A stretch of 63,292 nucleotides of DNA from Prevotella sp. (lineage in GTDB: Bacteria > Bacteroidota > Bacteroidia > Bacteroidales > Bacteroidaceae), in assembly GCA_017474515.1 (NCBI GenBank), contig JAFVHN010000027.1:1-63292 (forward strand). The letters run 5' to 3'. The number at the start of each line of letters is the position of its first letter. Position 1 is the first letter of the stretch. Made by a program: the position numbers and the translations under genes. Positions 42,753 through 52,644 of this stretch are shown here, piece by piece. The notes under the pieces are model-generated. The model was not told the origin of the DNA. It ran no database searches and saw nothing but the letters and a program-made list of their open reading frames with translations.

Positions 42753-45700
42753 ATGAGACAAACAAGAAGACTAATTCTGAGTGTCCTGACTCTGCTGTTT
42801 AGTACATTGATGTACGCGCAGGAGATTACGGGAACGGTGGTCGATGAAACCGGAGAGGGGGTCATCGGAGCCACGGTGAAAGAGAAAGGCACCGCCAACG
42901 GTACGGTGACCGACTTTGACGGTAACTTCAAGCTGAAAGTTTCCAGCGGTGCCGTCCTCGTGTTCAGCTACATCGGCTACGACAACGTAGAGATGGCCGC
43001 CACCCCCGGCATGAAAGTCGAAATGAGGGAGAACGCCTCCGAGCTGGCCGAAGTGGTGGTGACCGGTTACCAGACGCAGCGCAAGGCCGACCTCACCGGT
43101 TCGGTGGCTGTGGTGAAGACCGACGAGCTGAAGACTTCGTCAGACACCGACCCCATGCGTGCATTGCAAGGCAAGGTGCCGGGCATGACCATCACCAGCA
43201 CCGGTTCGCCCGTGGGCGCCGGTACCGTCCGCATTCGTGGCGGCGGCTCGTTCAACTCGTCGCAGGACCCCCTGTTCATCATCGACGGCGTGCCCACCAC
43301 CACCAACCTGAACACCCTGAATATGAACGACATAGAGTCGATGCAGGTGTTGAAGGACGCTGCTTCCGCTTCTATTTACGGTAGCCGCGCTGCCAACGGC
43401 GTCATCATCATCACCACCCGTTCGGGAAAGAAGGGTGAAAAGGTGAAGGTTGACTTTTCGGCCAACCTGACCGCATCGTTCTATAACAAGCAGACCATGA
43501 TGAAGTTGGCCAATACCGCCGACTACGCCACCGCCATGGCCCAGGCAGCCATGAACGACGGACTGGACCCCGAGCAGTATGCCAACAACTACGGCCTCAC
43601 GCTGAACGCCCCGTCGGGCACGGCCATCAGCGCCTACGACCCCGCCACGGGCCAGATGCGCCAGTTTACGGTGAACGGCCTCTACGACGGCTTCATGAAC
43701 TCTAAGAGGACCATGCGCTTCAGCGATACCGACTGGCTCGACGAAATCTCGCGCACCGGCTTCGCCCAGAGCTACGACCTCAGCATTTCCAACGCCAACG
43801 AAAAGTCGTCGGCACTGGTCAGCTTCGGTTACAAGAAGAACAACGGTATCCTGAAATACACCGATTTCGAGAGCTTCTCGGGCCGCATCAACACCAGCTA
43901 CAAGGTCAACAAGATGGTGACCATCGGCGAAAATGCCACCATCACCTATTCCGACCAGGTGGACTGCGCACCTCTGGAGAACGCATTGAAGATGGCCCCG
44001 ACGCTTCCCGTCTATGAGGAAGACGGCACCACCTTCTCGGGTCCCGTGGGAGGCATGAGCGACAGGCAGAACCCCCTGCGCGAACTCTATCACAACCGCG
44101 ACAACCGCCTGAAAATGTGGCGTATCTTCGGTAACGGATACATCAACATTCAGCCCATCAAGGGCCTCACGCTCCGTTCAAACTTCGGTCTCGACTACTG
44201 GTCGGAGTTCATCCACAGCGTGACCTACACCTGGCACTCCGACGTGGTGAACAACTCCACACCGTCGTCGAACATCGGCACCAAGAACTCCATCAAGTGG
44301 ACTTGGTCGAACACTGCCAACTACAACTTCACCCTCGGCGTGGACCACTCGTTCATCCTCCTGGGCGGTGTTGAGCTGCACAGGGACATTGAGGACCGCT
44401 CGTCGGCCTACGCTCAGATGTATGCCCTTGAAACCTATAACTACATGTGGCCCGATGCCGCCACGGGCACCCAGCGCGCCGGCGGTATTGAGGAAGGCTA
44501 CAACCTCGTTTCCTTCTTCGGAAAAGTTGACTACAACTATAAAGACCTGTTGCTGGCATCGTTCACCATCCGTCACGACGGTTCGAGCCGCTTCGGTGAA
44601 AACAACCGCTACGGTACGTTCCCTGCCGCCACGCTCGGTTATCGTATTTCCCAGCACCTCGGCCAGGACTGGATTGACGACCTGAAGCTCCGCGCCTCTT
44701 GGGGTCAGACCGGTAACCAGGCCATCAGCAACTATGCCCGCTACGGTCTGTATGCCGCCACCTACGGCGGAGGCCGCAACGAGTCCACTGCCTACGACCT
44801 CGCCCTTCAGGGCAGCGGTATCTATCCTTCCGGTTTCCGTGCCACCCAGTCGCAGAACAACAACCTGAAGTGGGAGACCACCGAGCAGTGGAACGCCGGT
44901 CTGGACTTCAACCTCTTCCGCAACAGCGTTTACGGAACCTTCGATACATATATTAAGAAGGTGAAGGACATGCTCATCAACCCCGCTTACCTCGGCTCGA
45001 TGGGTGAGGGCGGCGCCTCTTGGCTCAACGGCCCCTCGCTTCAGAACTGGGGTATGGAGTTTGCCCTGGGCTATCGCGGCAGGACCAGCTTCGGCCTTAC
45101 TTACAACATCAACGGCAACCTGGACTTCTACCGCCAGAAGGTGACTTACCTGCCCGAAACCACCACCGGCAGCTATGTTCACACCGCCAAGGAGAACCTG
45201 GTTGAGAGCAAGCGCCCCTATGGCTCCATCGTCGGCTATGTGGTTGACGGACTCTTCCAGAGCCGCGAGGAAGTGCTGGCAAGCGGTCAGGAGAATGCCC
45301 GCGTGGGCGGCCTGAAATATGCCGACCTCGACGGCAACGGCATCATCAACGAGTTCGACCAGACCTGGATTTTCAATCCCGTGCCCAACTTCTCTTGGGG
45401 TCTGAATTTTGAACTTGGTTACAAGGACTTCGACTTCAACATGTTCTGGCAGGGCGTTGCCGGTCAGGATGTCTATAACGACCAGAAGTTCCAGACCGAC
45501 TTCTACTCCATCACCGACGCCGGCTCCAACAAGGGCAGCCGCATGCTCGACGCATGGACAACTGCCAACAGGGGCAGCAGCATTCCCGCCTTGACCACCA
45601 ACAACGTGGGCAACGAGAACCGCACTTCAACCTATTTCGTGGAGAACGGCTCCTACGCCAAACTGCGTCAGGTACAGATTGGTTACAACGTTCCGGAGCG

Positions 45701-45863
45701 GCTGCTCAAGAAGGTCAGCATGACCAGCGCCCGCGTCTATCTCTCCGGCCACAACCTGCTTACCTTGAAGAGCAGCTCTCTCACTTGCCCCGATCCTGAG
45801 AACCCGCGTTGGATGTATCCCAACAGCACCAGCTTCTCATTCGGCATCCAGACTTCTTTCTAA
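42753..45863 (+). CDS. susC: SusC-family TonB-dependent outer-membrane transporter (fructan locus)
   Basis: A 1036-residue protein. The ATG at 42753 starts the signal peptide (MRQTRRLILSVLTLLFSTLM). Residues of about 22-105: carboxypeptidase-regulatory-like domain ('EITGTVVDETGEGVIGATVKEKG'); then 'EVVVTGYQTQRKADLTGSV', plug domain ('RIRGGGSFNSSQDPLFIIDG', 'IYGSRAANGVIIITT'), and a 22-stranded barrel ending 'TSFSFGIQTSF'. It imports oligosaccharides into the periplasm with TonB energy, with SusD as the lid. Gene order matches the fructan locus of B. thetaiotaomicron (BT1763 position). First gene of a probable seven-gene operon. Confidence 0.95.
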   Translation: MRQTRRLILSVLTLLFSTLMYAQEITGTVVDETGEGVIGATVKEKGTANGTVTDFDGNFKLKVSSGAVLVFSYIGYDNVEMAATPGMKVEMRENASELAEVVVTGYQTQRKADLTGSVAVVKTDELKTSSDTDPMRALQGKVPGMTITSTGSPVGAGTVRIRGGGSFNSSQDPLFIIDGVPTTTNLNTLNMNDIESMQVLKDAASASIYGSRAANGVIIITTRSGKKGEKVKVDFSANLTASFYNKQTMMKLANTADYATAMAQAAMNDGLDPEQYANNYGLTLNAPSGTAISAYDPATGQMRQFTVNGLYDGFMNSKRTMRFSDTDWLDEISRTGFAQSYDLSISNANEKSSALVSFGYKKNNGILKYTDFESFSGRINTSYKVNKMVTIGENATITYSDQVDCAPLENALKMAPTLPVYEEDGTTFSGPVGGMSDRQNPLRELYHNRDNRLKMWRIFGNGYINIQPIKGLTLRSNFGLDYWSEFIHSVTYTWHSDVVNNSTPSSNIGTKNSIKWTWSNTANYNFTLGVDHSFILLGGVELHRDIEDRSSAYAQMYALETYNYMWPDAATGTQRAGGIEEGYNLVSFFGKVDYNYKDLLLASFTIRHDGSSRFGENNRYGTFPAATLGYRISQHLGQDWIDDLKLRASWGQTGNQAISNYARYGLYAATYGGGRNESTAYDLALQGSGIYPSGFRATQSQNNNLKWETTEQWNAGLDFNLFRNSVYGTFDTYIKKVKDMLINPAYLGSMGEGGASWLNGPSLQNWGMEFALGYRGRTSFGLTYNINGNLDFYRQKVTYLPETTTGSYVHTAKENLVESKRPYGSIVGYVVDGLFQSREEVLASGQENARVGGLKYADLDGNGIINEFDQTWIFNPVPNFSWGLNFELGYKDFDFNMFWQGVAGQDVYNDQKFQTDFYSITDAGSNKGSRMLDAWTTANRGSSIPALTTNNVGNENRTSTYFVENGSYAKLRQVQIGYNVPERLLKKVSMTSARVYLSGHNLLTLKSSSLTCPDPENPRWMYPNSTSFSFGIQTSF

Positions 45864-45900
45864 ACAACAATCATCAAAACGAACTCAATTCACAGAAGTT

Positions 45901-47652
45901 ATGAAAACGACATATAAAGTTTTATGCACTGGTTTCGTGGGCTGCATGATGGCATTGGCCTTCACCAGTTGCGACGATTTCATCGACGTCGAGCCGAAGG
46001 GCGTCATCAGCGAGGACCTCGCCATGAGCCAGCCCGACGAGATGGTCACTTCGGCCTATGCCAAGCTGGGTGACGACTGGTACACTTATCCTTTCAACCT
46101 GTGGCCCTACGGCGACGTGTCGTCTGACGACGCCATGAAGGGCGGCAGCGGAACCACCGACACCAACTATCACCCCGTTGAGGTGTGGTCAACGCTTACG
46201 GCATCCACCCCCGACCACATGGACGAGCAGTGGTATCACTTCTATTGCAGCATTTCGCGTTGCAACCGCGCACTGGTTTCCCTCGAAGAATACGGCAAGG
46301 ACAAACTGGGCGAGGAGCTCACGCGAATCCGCGAAGGCGAGGTGCGCTTCCTTCGTGCACACTTCTACTTCAAGCTCGTGCAGATGTGGTATCAGGTGCC
46401 CTGGGTTGACGAGGAAGTCTATAAAAACCACACCGAGGAGCAAACTCCCAACAACCAGTTCTCGCATGCCGAGCTGATGGAGAAAATCATCTCCGACTTC
46501 AAGTTTGCCTACGACGTGCTTCCCGCTGTCCAGCAGGATGGTGGACGCGCCAACAAGATTGCCGCCGCTGCCTATCTGGCCAAGTGCTACCTCACCATTG
46601 CCTGGGGCGACGGTTATGAGGCAACAACCGGCGTGAGCCACATCAACCAGGAGTACATGAACAAGGTGATTGAATACACCGAGGTGGTGAAGAATTCCCA
46701 GTACGGCTACTTGGAAGACTACGGCGACATCTTCCTCCCCGAATACAAAAACTCGAAGGAGAGCGTCTTTGCCGTGCAACATTCTGACTATCAGGACGAC
46801 AATACCCTCTACGGCCGCGCCAACTGGAGCAACATGCTCAACGGCTGCTGGCAGATCTGGTCGTGCGGATGGGACTTCCACAAGCCCACTCAGAACCTTG
46901 TCAACGCCTTCAAGACAAAAGACGGCCTGCCCATGTTCGACGACTACAACAACGTCATCGCCTATCCCATCAACGGCGTTCCCAACGCTCAGAAATGGGA
47001 TCCGCGCCTTTTCCACACCGTCGGCATGCCCACTTTCCCCTACAAGTATGAAGTGGAGTACACCATGACCAAGGACAACAGCCGCACACCCAACACCTAC
47101 GGCTACTATGCCTCGATGAAGGAGGTGCCGCAGCGTTCCAAGGGTGAGACCTTCGACAACCCCTGGCAGGCATTTGCCATGAACGACTATGTGTTCCGCT
47201 ATACCGACGTGATGCTCATGCGTGCCGAGGCACTGGTGGAGACCGGTAAGCTCGAGGAAGCCCGCACCATCATCAACGACATCCGCCAGCGCGCCAAGAA
47301 CAGCGTTGCCAAGCACATCAGCTATGCCGCCGACCAGTGCGAGATTGCACTCTATCCTTCAAGTTATTTCCAGACCAAGGAACAGGCCCGCAAGTGCCTG
47401 CAATGGGAACGCCGCCTGGAGCTGGCCATGGAGAACGGACGCTACTTCGACCTGCGCCGCTGGGGCATTGCATCGCAGACCCTGAACAACTTCTTTGAAA
47501 AGGAGAAGGACGTCGTGTATGACGGACAGACCTACGCCCAGTATTACAAGGACGCCCACTACACTCCGGGAAAGAACGAGTACTTCCCCCTGCCATACAT
47601 TCAGCTCTACTACGTCCCCGGGCTTTACACCCAGAACAAGGGATATAATTAA
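45901..47652 (+). CDS. susD: SusD-family surface glycan-binding lipoprotein (fructan locus)
   Basis: A 583-residue lipoprotein with lipobox 'AFTSC' (Cys24) followed by acidic 'DDFIDVEP', which favours surface export in Bacteroidota. SusD features: 'RCNRALVSLEEY', TPR-like helices ('EVRFLRAHFYFKLVQMWY', 'ANKIAAAAYLAKCYLTIA'), 'RYTDVMLMRAEALVE' and a RagB-type C-terminus ('RRLELAMENGRYFDLRRWGI'). It forms the hinged lid over SusC and captures fructan fragments. It lies 37 bases after susC. Confidence 0.95.
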   Translation: MKTTYKVLCTGFVGCMMALAFTSCDDFIDVEPKGVISEDLAMSQPDEMVTSAYAKLGDDWYTYPFNLWPYGDVSSDDAMKGGSGTTDTNYHPVEVWSTLTASTPDHMDEQWYHFYCSISRCNRALVSLEEYGKDKLGEELTRIREGEVRFLRAHFYFKLVQMWYQVPWVDEEVYKNHTEEQTPNNQFSHAELMEKIISDFKFAYDVLPAVQQDGGRANKIAAAAYLAKCYLTIAWGDGYEATTGVSHINQEYMNKVIEYTEVVKNSQYGYLEDYGDIFLPEYKNSKESVFAVQHSDYQDDNTLYGRANWSNMLNGCWQIWSCGWDFHKPTQNLVNAFKTKDGLPMFDDYNNVIAYPINGVPNAQKWDPRLFHTVGMPTFPYKYEVEYTMTKDNSRTPNTYGYYASMKEVPQRSKGETFDNPWQAFAMNDYVFRYTDVMLMRAEALVETGKLEEARTIINDIRQRAKNSVAKHISYAADQCEIALYPSSYFQTKEQARKCLQWERRLELAMENGRYFDLRRWGIASQTLNNFFEKEKDVVYDGQTYAQYYKDAHYTPGKNEYFPLPYIQLYYVPGLYTQNKGYN

Positions 47653-47790
47653 AAGGTGAAACAGTGAAGGTGAAAAGGTAAAAAAGTAAAGTTGATAGAT
47701 TGAATAGTTGATAGATTGAAAAAAAGAAAAAATAATAGTCCACTTTCCCTTTTTTTTACCTTTCACCTTTAAACTTCAAAACTCCCATTA
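47653..47790. repeat. Low-complexity intergenic strings between susD and the glycan-binding protein
   Basis: Repeated GTGAAA/GGTGAAAA units, the 15-base string TTGATAGATTGAAxA twice, then poly-A tracts and a CTTTTTTTTACC string. Similar G/A-rich strings occur at 21440-21490 and 53803-53990. No gene. Confidence 0.6.
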
Positions 47791-47812
47791 ACGTCAATAA
47801 AACAAGAAAGAT

Positions 47813-49327
47813 ATGAAAACCAGAACATATAAAAGCATACGTGTACTCTGTGCACTCTGTCTTCTTTCGGTCCTCACCATTTCCTGTCAGGACAAAGACT
47901 ATGACATTGAGGCCATGCACCTTCAGGCTCCCGACGTGAGCCAAATCAGCGGTGCCCTCAACGGCGACGACTACGTCCTTACTTGGCCTGCCCAGCAAGG
48001 CCAGATGCAGGTCACCATTTACAGGAACGGCACACTGTCATCCTCTGAGATTGTCAGCGGAAACAGCTACACCCAGAAGAACGTTCCCACGAACGTGCCC
48101 TTTGAATATGTTTTCAAAGTCACCGACGGCACTAACTTCTCGCATGGCGTGGTAACCCATTTCACCCGCGAAGGTGCCACCAGCATCACCGGTGTGCAGA
48201 TGAGCCAGCTCGACAAGGCCGGCGGCTACGATGCCCTCGTGGAGTGGAACAAGGCCGTTGATGCCACCAGCATCCTCTTCACCGCCACCAACGGCAAGCA
48301 GACCATCAACCAGACGCTCGGCGGCAGCGAAACTTCTTATGTAATCAATGATGTGCAGACCGGCGACACCTGGAGTGTCACCCTCGTGGCCAAGAACGAC
48401 AAGGGCACTTCGCTCTCCACTTCTTCCTCGTTGCGCATTGGTAAGACCGCCATCGGCTTCCTGAGCATCTACGACACGCCCGAGCAGCTCATCAGCGACG
48501 GCGACGACGACGAAGCCTCGGCATGGCTCTGGCTCCATGAAACTTATCCCACGGCTCAGTTCGTGCCCTTCAGCACCATCAACTCCATCGACGTGATTGA
48601 TCCCTTCCGCGTGCTCTTCTGGCTGCGCGACCTCGAAGGCGTAGGCGAAGACCAGGTATGGGCAGTGCCGCCCGTGGTAGAGGCTGCCACACCGGTCATC
48701 AAGGAGTGGTACAAGCAGGGCGGAAGCATGCTCCTCTGGAGCCACGCCACCACCTACATCGGCCACCTGGGACGCATGAACCTTGATGACATGAAGGCCA
48801 ACGACCACACCATCGGCACCGGCGTCGGCGGCATCAACAACGATGTTTGGAAGATGGGCGTGCAGCTCAATCCCGGCTCGCGCTTCTCGAAAGACTTCTC
48901 CACACATCCCATCTACAAAGGACTGGAAGTGGAGCCCACCGACCGCACGAAGCTCATCGCCTTCAAGGGTCCGGGATGGACGGAAGACCACAACTGCCTG
49001 TTCTTCAACCTGCCGTCGCTCATCACTGGCATCGGCAATCAGGAAGAAGCCTGCTACACGCAGATTACACAGACCTACGGCATCTATCCCCTCGGCACCT
49101 GGGACAGCCAGATTGACTGGGTGAGCCAGCTCAATGTCTGGGAGGCCCAGCAGGGCAACACCGAATTCCAGGGCACCATCCTCTGCATTGGCAACGGCGG
49201 TTGCGAGTTCTCAATGAAGAACCCCGACGGCACACCCGACAAGAGCGCACGCCCGAAGAACAACATCTACCAGGACAATGTGCTCCGTCTGGCCAAGAAC
49301 TCCCTTGAATACCTGAAGACAAGATAA
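47813..49327 (+). CDS. Surface glycan-binding lipoprotein, DUF4960-like (fructan locus)
   Basis: A 504-residue lipoprotein with lipobox 'LTISC' (Cys25) and acidic 'DKDYD' after it. Residues of about 30-215 look like two fibronectin-III-type beta-sandwiches ('YVLTWPAQQGQMQVTIYRNG', 'ALVEWNKAVDATSILFTATN'). The C-terminal half ('FWLRDLEGVGEDQVW', 'SMLLWSHATTYIGHLGRM', 'VLRLAKNSLEYLKTR') matches the DUF4960 region found in fructan-locus binding proteins. It occupies the position of BT1761 and probably holds fructan chains at the surface for the GH32 enzyme. The exact ligand linkage (levan or inulin) cannot be read. Confidence 0.85.
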   Translation: MKTRTYKSIRVLCALCLLSVLTISCQDKDYDIEAMHLQAPDVSQISGALNGDDYVLTWPAQQGQMQVTIYRNGTLSSSEIVSGNSYTQKNVPTNVPFEYVFKVTDGTNFSHGVVTHFTREGATSITGVQMSQLDKAGGYDALVEWNKAVDATSILFTATNGKQTINQTLGGSETSYVINDVQTGDTWSVTLVAKNDKGTSLSTSSSLRIGKTAIGFLSIYDTPEQLISDGDDDEASAWLWLHETYPTAQFVPFSTINSIDVIDPFRVLFWLRDLEGVGEDQVWAVPPVVEAATPVIKEWYKQGGSMLLWSHATTYIGHLGRMNLDDMKANDHTIGTGVGGINNDVWKMGVQLNPGSRFSKDFSTHPIYKGLEVEPTDRTKLIAFKGPGWTEDHNCLFFNLPSLITGIGNQEEACYTQITQTYGIYPLGTWDSQIDWVSQLNVWEAQQGNTEFQGTILCIGNGGCEFSMKNPDGTPDKSARPKNNIYQDNVLRLAKNSLEYLKTR

Positions 49328-49351
49328 CTCGCAATTAAGTGTTTGCCTGTT

Positions 49352-50890
49352 ATGAAGACATCTGCAAATCTCTTTTTCAGAACCATGGTGGCTGCCTTTG
49401 CGGCAGCTGCCATGGTGGCTTGCGGCGGCAGCGACGACCCTGAGCATGACATTCCCGTCAACGAAGAACCGAAGCCCGTTGACCCCGTGACGCCTTCTCC
49501 GGCCAGCAGCTACAACGAGCAATATCGCCCGCAGATACACTTCACCCCGGCCCGCAACTGGATGAACGACCCCAACGGCATGGTCTATGTCGATGGCACC
49601 TATCATCTGTTCTATCAGTACAACCCGCAAGGCAACGACTGGGGAAACATGTCGTGGGGCCATGCCACTTCCACCGACCTCATGCACTGGACGGAACAGG
49701 CGGTGGCACTGACGCGCGACGAGCTGGGCGACATCTTCTCGGGCTCTGCCGTCATTGACAAGGACAACACCGCAGGCTTCGGAGCCGGTGCCATGGTAGC
49801 ACTCTACACCTCGGCCAGCGGCGCACAGCAGCAGTCCATCGCCTACAGCACCGACGGCGGCAAGAACTTCACCCGCTACAGCGGCAACCCCGTCATTCGC
49901 AACAACGACGACAACCTGCGCGACCCGAAGGTGTTCTGGCATGAGCCCACCAAGCGCTGGGTGATGGCCTTGGCAAAAGGCTGGAAGATGGGCGTTGAGT
50001 TCTACGCCTCGTCAGACCTGAAGTCGTGGCAGCACCTGAGCACGTTCTTCGTGCCCCTCATTGGCCGTCCCAGCCTGCAGTGGGAGTGCCCCGACCTCAT
50101 CCAGATAGGCAACAAGTGGGTGCTCCTTGTCAGCGTCAACCCCGGCGGCCCCATTCTCGGCTCGGGCATGATGTATTTCGTGGGCAATTTCGACGGCAAG
50201 GAGTTTACGGCCGACAATGTCACCGATGCGCAAACGCCCGTGGAACCCGCCTGGCTCGACTATGGCATGGACAACTATGCCGGTGTCACCTGGAGCAATA
50301 CCGGCACCCGCCGCATCATGATTGGCTGGATGAACAACTGGTCCTACAGCGGAGCCGTTCCCTGTTCGCCGTGGCGCTCGGCCATGACCCTGCCCCGCGA
50401 GCTGAAACTCACGGAATACGACGGCAAGCCGCTGCTCTGCGCACCCGTTGTTGACGAAATCGACAAGATTGCCGGACAGTGGAAAGCCGCCTCGGGCATC
50501 CTCGACGTGAAGGACGCCTACCAGCTGCGCCTCACCCTGAAGCTCGACAAGGGCAGCACCATCGCCCTCGGCAACGACCAGGGCGAGCAGTTCACCTTCG
50601 ATGTCAGTCCTTCCGCACGCACGCTGATAGCCCACCGCACGTCGGCCAGCGGCAAGACCTCGTTCAACGGCACCTTCTCCATCCCTTCCATGCAGGCCCC
50701 GCTGAACACCGCCGGCTCAACCGTGGTGCTCGACATCTTTGTGGACCGCTCATCGGTGGAGCTGCTGACGAAAGACGGCACCATGTCGATGACCAACCTC
50801 GTCTTTCCCACCGTGCTTTACGACCGCGTGACGGTGACCGGTGCCGATTGCGACATCCAGTATCGTCCGCTCAACCGCATCTGGAATTAA
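49352..50890 (+). CDS. GH32 fructan hydrolase, lipoprotein
   Basis: A 512-residue lipoprotein (ATG at 49352; an upstream ATG adds three residues). Lipobox 'AMVAC' at Cys24, then 'GGSDDPEHD' suggests surface display. GH32 beta-propeller motifs: 'NWMNDPNG' with nucleophile D73, 'LRDPKVFW' with transition-state stabiliser D191, 'WECPDL' with acid/base E245. A C-terminal beta-sandwich ('IFVDRSSVELLTKDG') follows. The position (BT1760 equivalent) suggests an endo-acting surface fructanase, but exo activity cannot be excluded from sequence. Confidence 0.92.
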   Translation: MKTSANLFFRTMVAAFAAAAMVACGGSDDPEHDIPVNEEPKPVDPVTPSPASSYNEQYRPQIHFTPARNWMNDPNGMVYVDGTYHLFYQYNPQGNDWGNMSWGHATSTDLMHWTEQAVALTRDELGDIFSGSAVIDKDNTAGFGAGAMVALYTSASGAQQQSIAYSTDGGKNFTRYSGNPVIRNNDDNLRDPKVFWHEPTKRWVMALAKGWKMGVEFYASSDLKSWQHLSTFFVPLIGRPSLQWECPDLIQIGNKWVLLVSVNPGGPILGSGMMYFVGNFDGKEFTADNVTDAQTPVEPAWLDYGMDNYAGVTWSNTGTRRIMIGWMNNWSYSGAVPCSPWRSAMTLPRELKLTEYDGKPLLCAPVVDEIDKIAGQWKAASGILDVKDAYQLRLTLKLDKGSTIALGNDQGEQFTFDVSPSARTLIAHRTSASGKTSFNGTFSIPSMQAPLNTAGSTVVLDIFVDRSSVELLTKDGTMSMTNLVFPTVLYDRVTVTGADCDIQYRPLNRIWN

Positions 50891-50950
50891 CAATCTCCCA
50901 ATCTCCTAAACTTCTAAACTCCTAAACTCCTAAACTCCTAAAAAAACACA
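50891..50950. repeat. CTAAACTCC strings between the GH32 genes
   Basis: Four or more copies of CTAAACTCCTAAACT type units; the same units recur at 54001-54090 and, in inverted form, at 7441-7523. Confidence 0.65.
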
Positions 50951-50955
50951 TCCCC

Positions 50956-52620
50956 ATGAAGAAACTTTTGATTATACTGATGGCGGTGGCTTCCTTCACG
51001 GCAGCACGGGCGCAGGTGGCGCCCCAGGTGCTGGGAGAGAAGCACGTCATGCTGAAAATAGGCGACGACGCACCGTCTGCCTCCAAATATATTCTCCTGC
51101 CCGTGCAAGAGAATGAGGAGATAGCCGCCATTGCCGCCCTCGACAACCGCAACATGATGGTGCAGCGCCTCAACGTCAAGCTGGCCATCGACCGCGTGGA
51201 CTACTGGGTGCCCTTTGAGCTGAAGGGAACCCGCCTGCTCGACATCGAGTTCCATGGCGACCGCCGGCAGAAAGGCGCCGTGGCTGAGTTCGTGTGCTGG
51301 AAGGAAATAAAGTTCTCCAATACTTTCGACACCTCCAACCGCGAGCACTTCCGCCCCCTCTACCATCACACGCCGCAATACGGCTGGATGAACGACCCCA
51401 ACGGCATGTTCTATAAGGACGGCGTCTGGCACCTCTATTACCAGTTCAACCCCTACGGCTCACAGTGGGAAAACATGACGTGGGGACATTCCACCTCCAC
51501 CGACCTCATCCACTGGGAACCGCAGCCCCTGGCCCTGGAGGCCGACTGGCTGGGCGCCATCTTCTCCGGCTCGTGCATCACGCGCGGCAACGACGTGGTG
51601 GCGTTCTACACCTCGGCCGGAATGCACCAGACGCAGTCGATGGCCGTATCGAAGGACAACGGCCGCACCTTCACGAAATATGCCGGCAACCCCGTCATCA
51701 CTTCCGACAAGCCCGACTTCCGCGACCCCAACGTCTTCTGGCACGAGGCCACCAGCCGCTGGATAATGATTTTGGCCGTGGGACAAGAGATGCAGCTCTA
51801 TTCCTCCGCCGACCTGAAGGCATGGAAATACGAGTCGTCCTTCGGCCAGGAGTATGGCAACCACGGCGGCGTGTGGGAGTGCCCCGACCTGTTCAAGCTG
51901 GGCGACAAGTGGGTGTTGTTGTGCAACATCAACCCCGGCGGACCCTTCGGAGGCAGCGCCACGCAATACTTCATCGGGCAGTTCGACGGCCACCGCTTCA
52001 CTTGCGAGTCGATGCCGAAGGTCACCAAGTGGCTCGACTACGGCAAGGACCACTATGCCACCGTCTCCTTCTACAACGCCCCCGACAACCGCCGCGTGGT
52101 GCTGGCATGGATGTCCAACTGGCAGTATGCCAACCAGGTGCCCACCAAGCAGTTCCGTTCCGCCAACTCCATTCCCCGCGACCTCGGACTCTTCACCCAC
52201 GGCGAGGAGACCTATGTCAGCGTGGTGCCCTCCAAGGAGATGCTCGCCGTGCGCGGGCAGAAGGTGAAGAAGCCCACCGAGGCCTGCGAGATTGTCGTTG
52301 ACGTGAACAGCCAGGCCGAGATAGTGCTCTCCAACGCCAAGGGCGAGCAGGTCGTCATGAAGTACGACGGCGCCAAGGGCTCCTTCCTCATGGACCGCAC
52401 CAAGAGCGGCGACGTCTCCTTTAGCGAGGCCTTCCCCTGCGTCACCACGGCGCCCACCTACGGCACCGTGAAGCAGCTGCGCCTCTTCATCGACCGCTGC
52501 AGCATAGAGGCCTTCGATGCCGAAGGCAAGGTGGCCATGACCAACCTCGTGTTCCCCTCAGAGCCGTACAACACCATCAAGGTGAAGGGCGGAAAAGCCA
52601 CGATATATGAAATCCGGTAA
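50956..52620 (+). CDS. GH32 fructan hydrolase with N-terminal DUF4980-like domain, periplasmic
   Basis: A 554-residue protein with a cleavable signal (residues 1-20, 'FTAARAQ') and no lipobox. Residues of about 25-118 form a beta-rich domain like DUF4980 ('YILLPVQENEEIAAIAALDN', 'YWVPFELKGTRLLDIEFHG'). The GH32 domain carries D147 ('WMNDPNG'), D257 ('FRDPNVFW') and E308 ('WECPDLF'), and a C-terminal sandwich ('LFIDRCSIEAFDAEG'). Probably releases fructose from oligosaccharides in the periplasm, the BT1759 position. It is 65 bases after the other GH32 gene. Confidence 0.93.
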   Translation: MKKLLIILMAVASFTAARAQVAPQVLGEKHVMLKIGDDAPSASKYILLPVQENEEIAAIAALDNRNMMVQRLNVKLAIDRVDYWVPFELKGTRLLDIEFHGDRRQKGAVAEFVCWKEIKFSNTFDTSNREHFRPLYHHTPQYGWMNDPNGMFYKDGVWHLYYQFNPYGSQWENMTWGHSTSTDLIHWEPQPLALEADWLGAIFSGSCITRGNDVVAFYTSAGMHQTQSMAVSKDNGRTFTKYAGNPVITSDKPDFRDPNVFWHEATSRWIMILAVGQEMQLYSSADLKAWKYESSFGQEYGNHGGVWECPDLFKLGDKWVLLCNINPGGPFGGSATQYFIGQFDGHRFTCESMPKVTKWLDYGKDHYATVSFYNAPDNRRVVLAWMSNWQYANQVPTKQFRSANSIPRDLGLFTHGEETYVSVVPSKEMLAVRGQKVKKPTEACEIVVDVNSQAEIVLSNAKGEQVVMKYDGAKGSFLMDRTKSGDVSFSEAFPCVTTAPTYGTVKQLRLFIDRCSIEAFDAEGKVAMTNLVFPSEPYNTIKVKGGKATIYEIR

Positions 52621-52644
52621 ACCGTAATTAGCAAACAAATCATT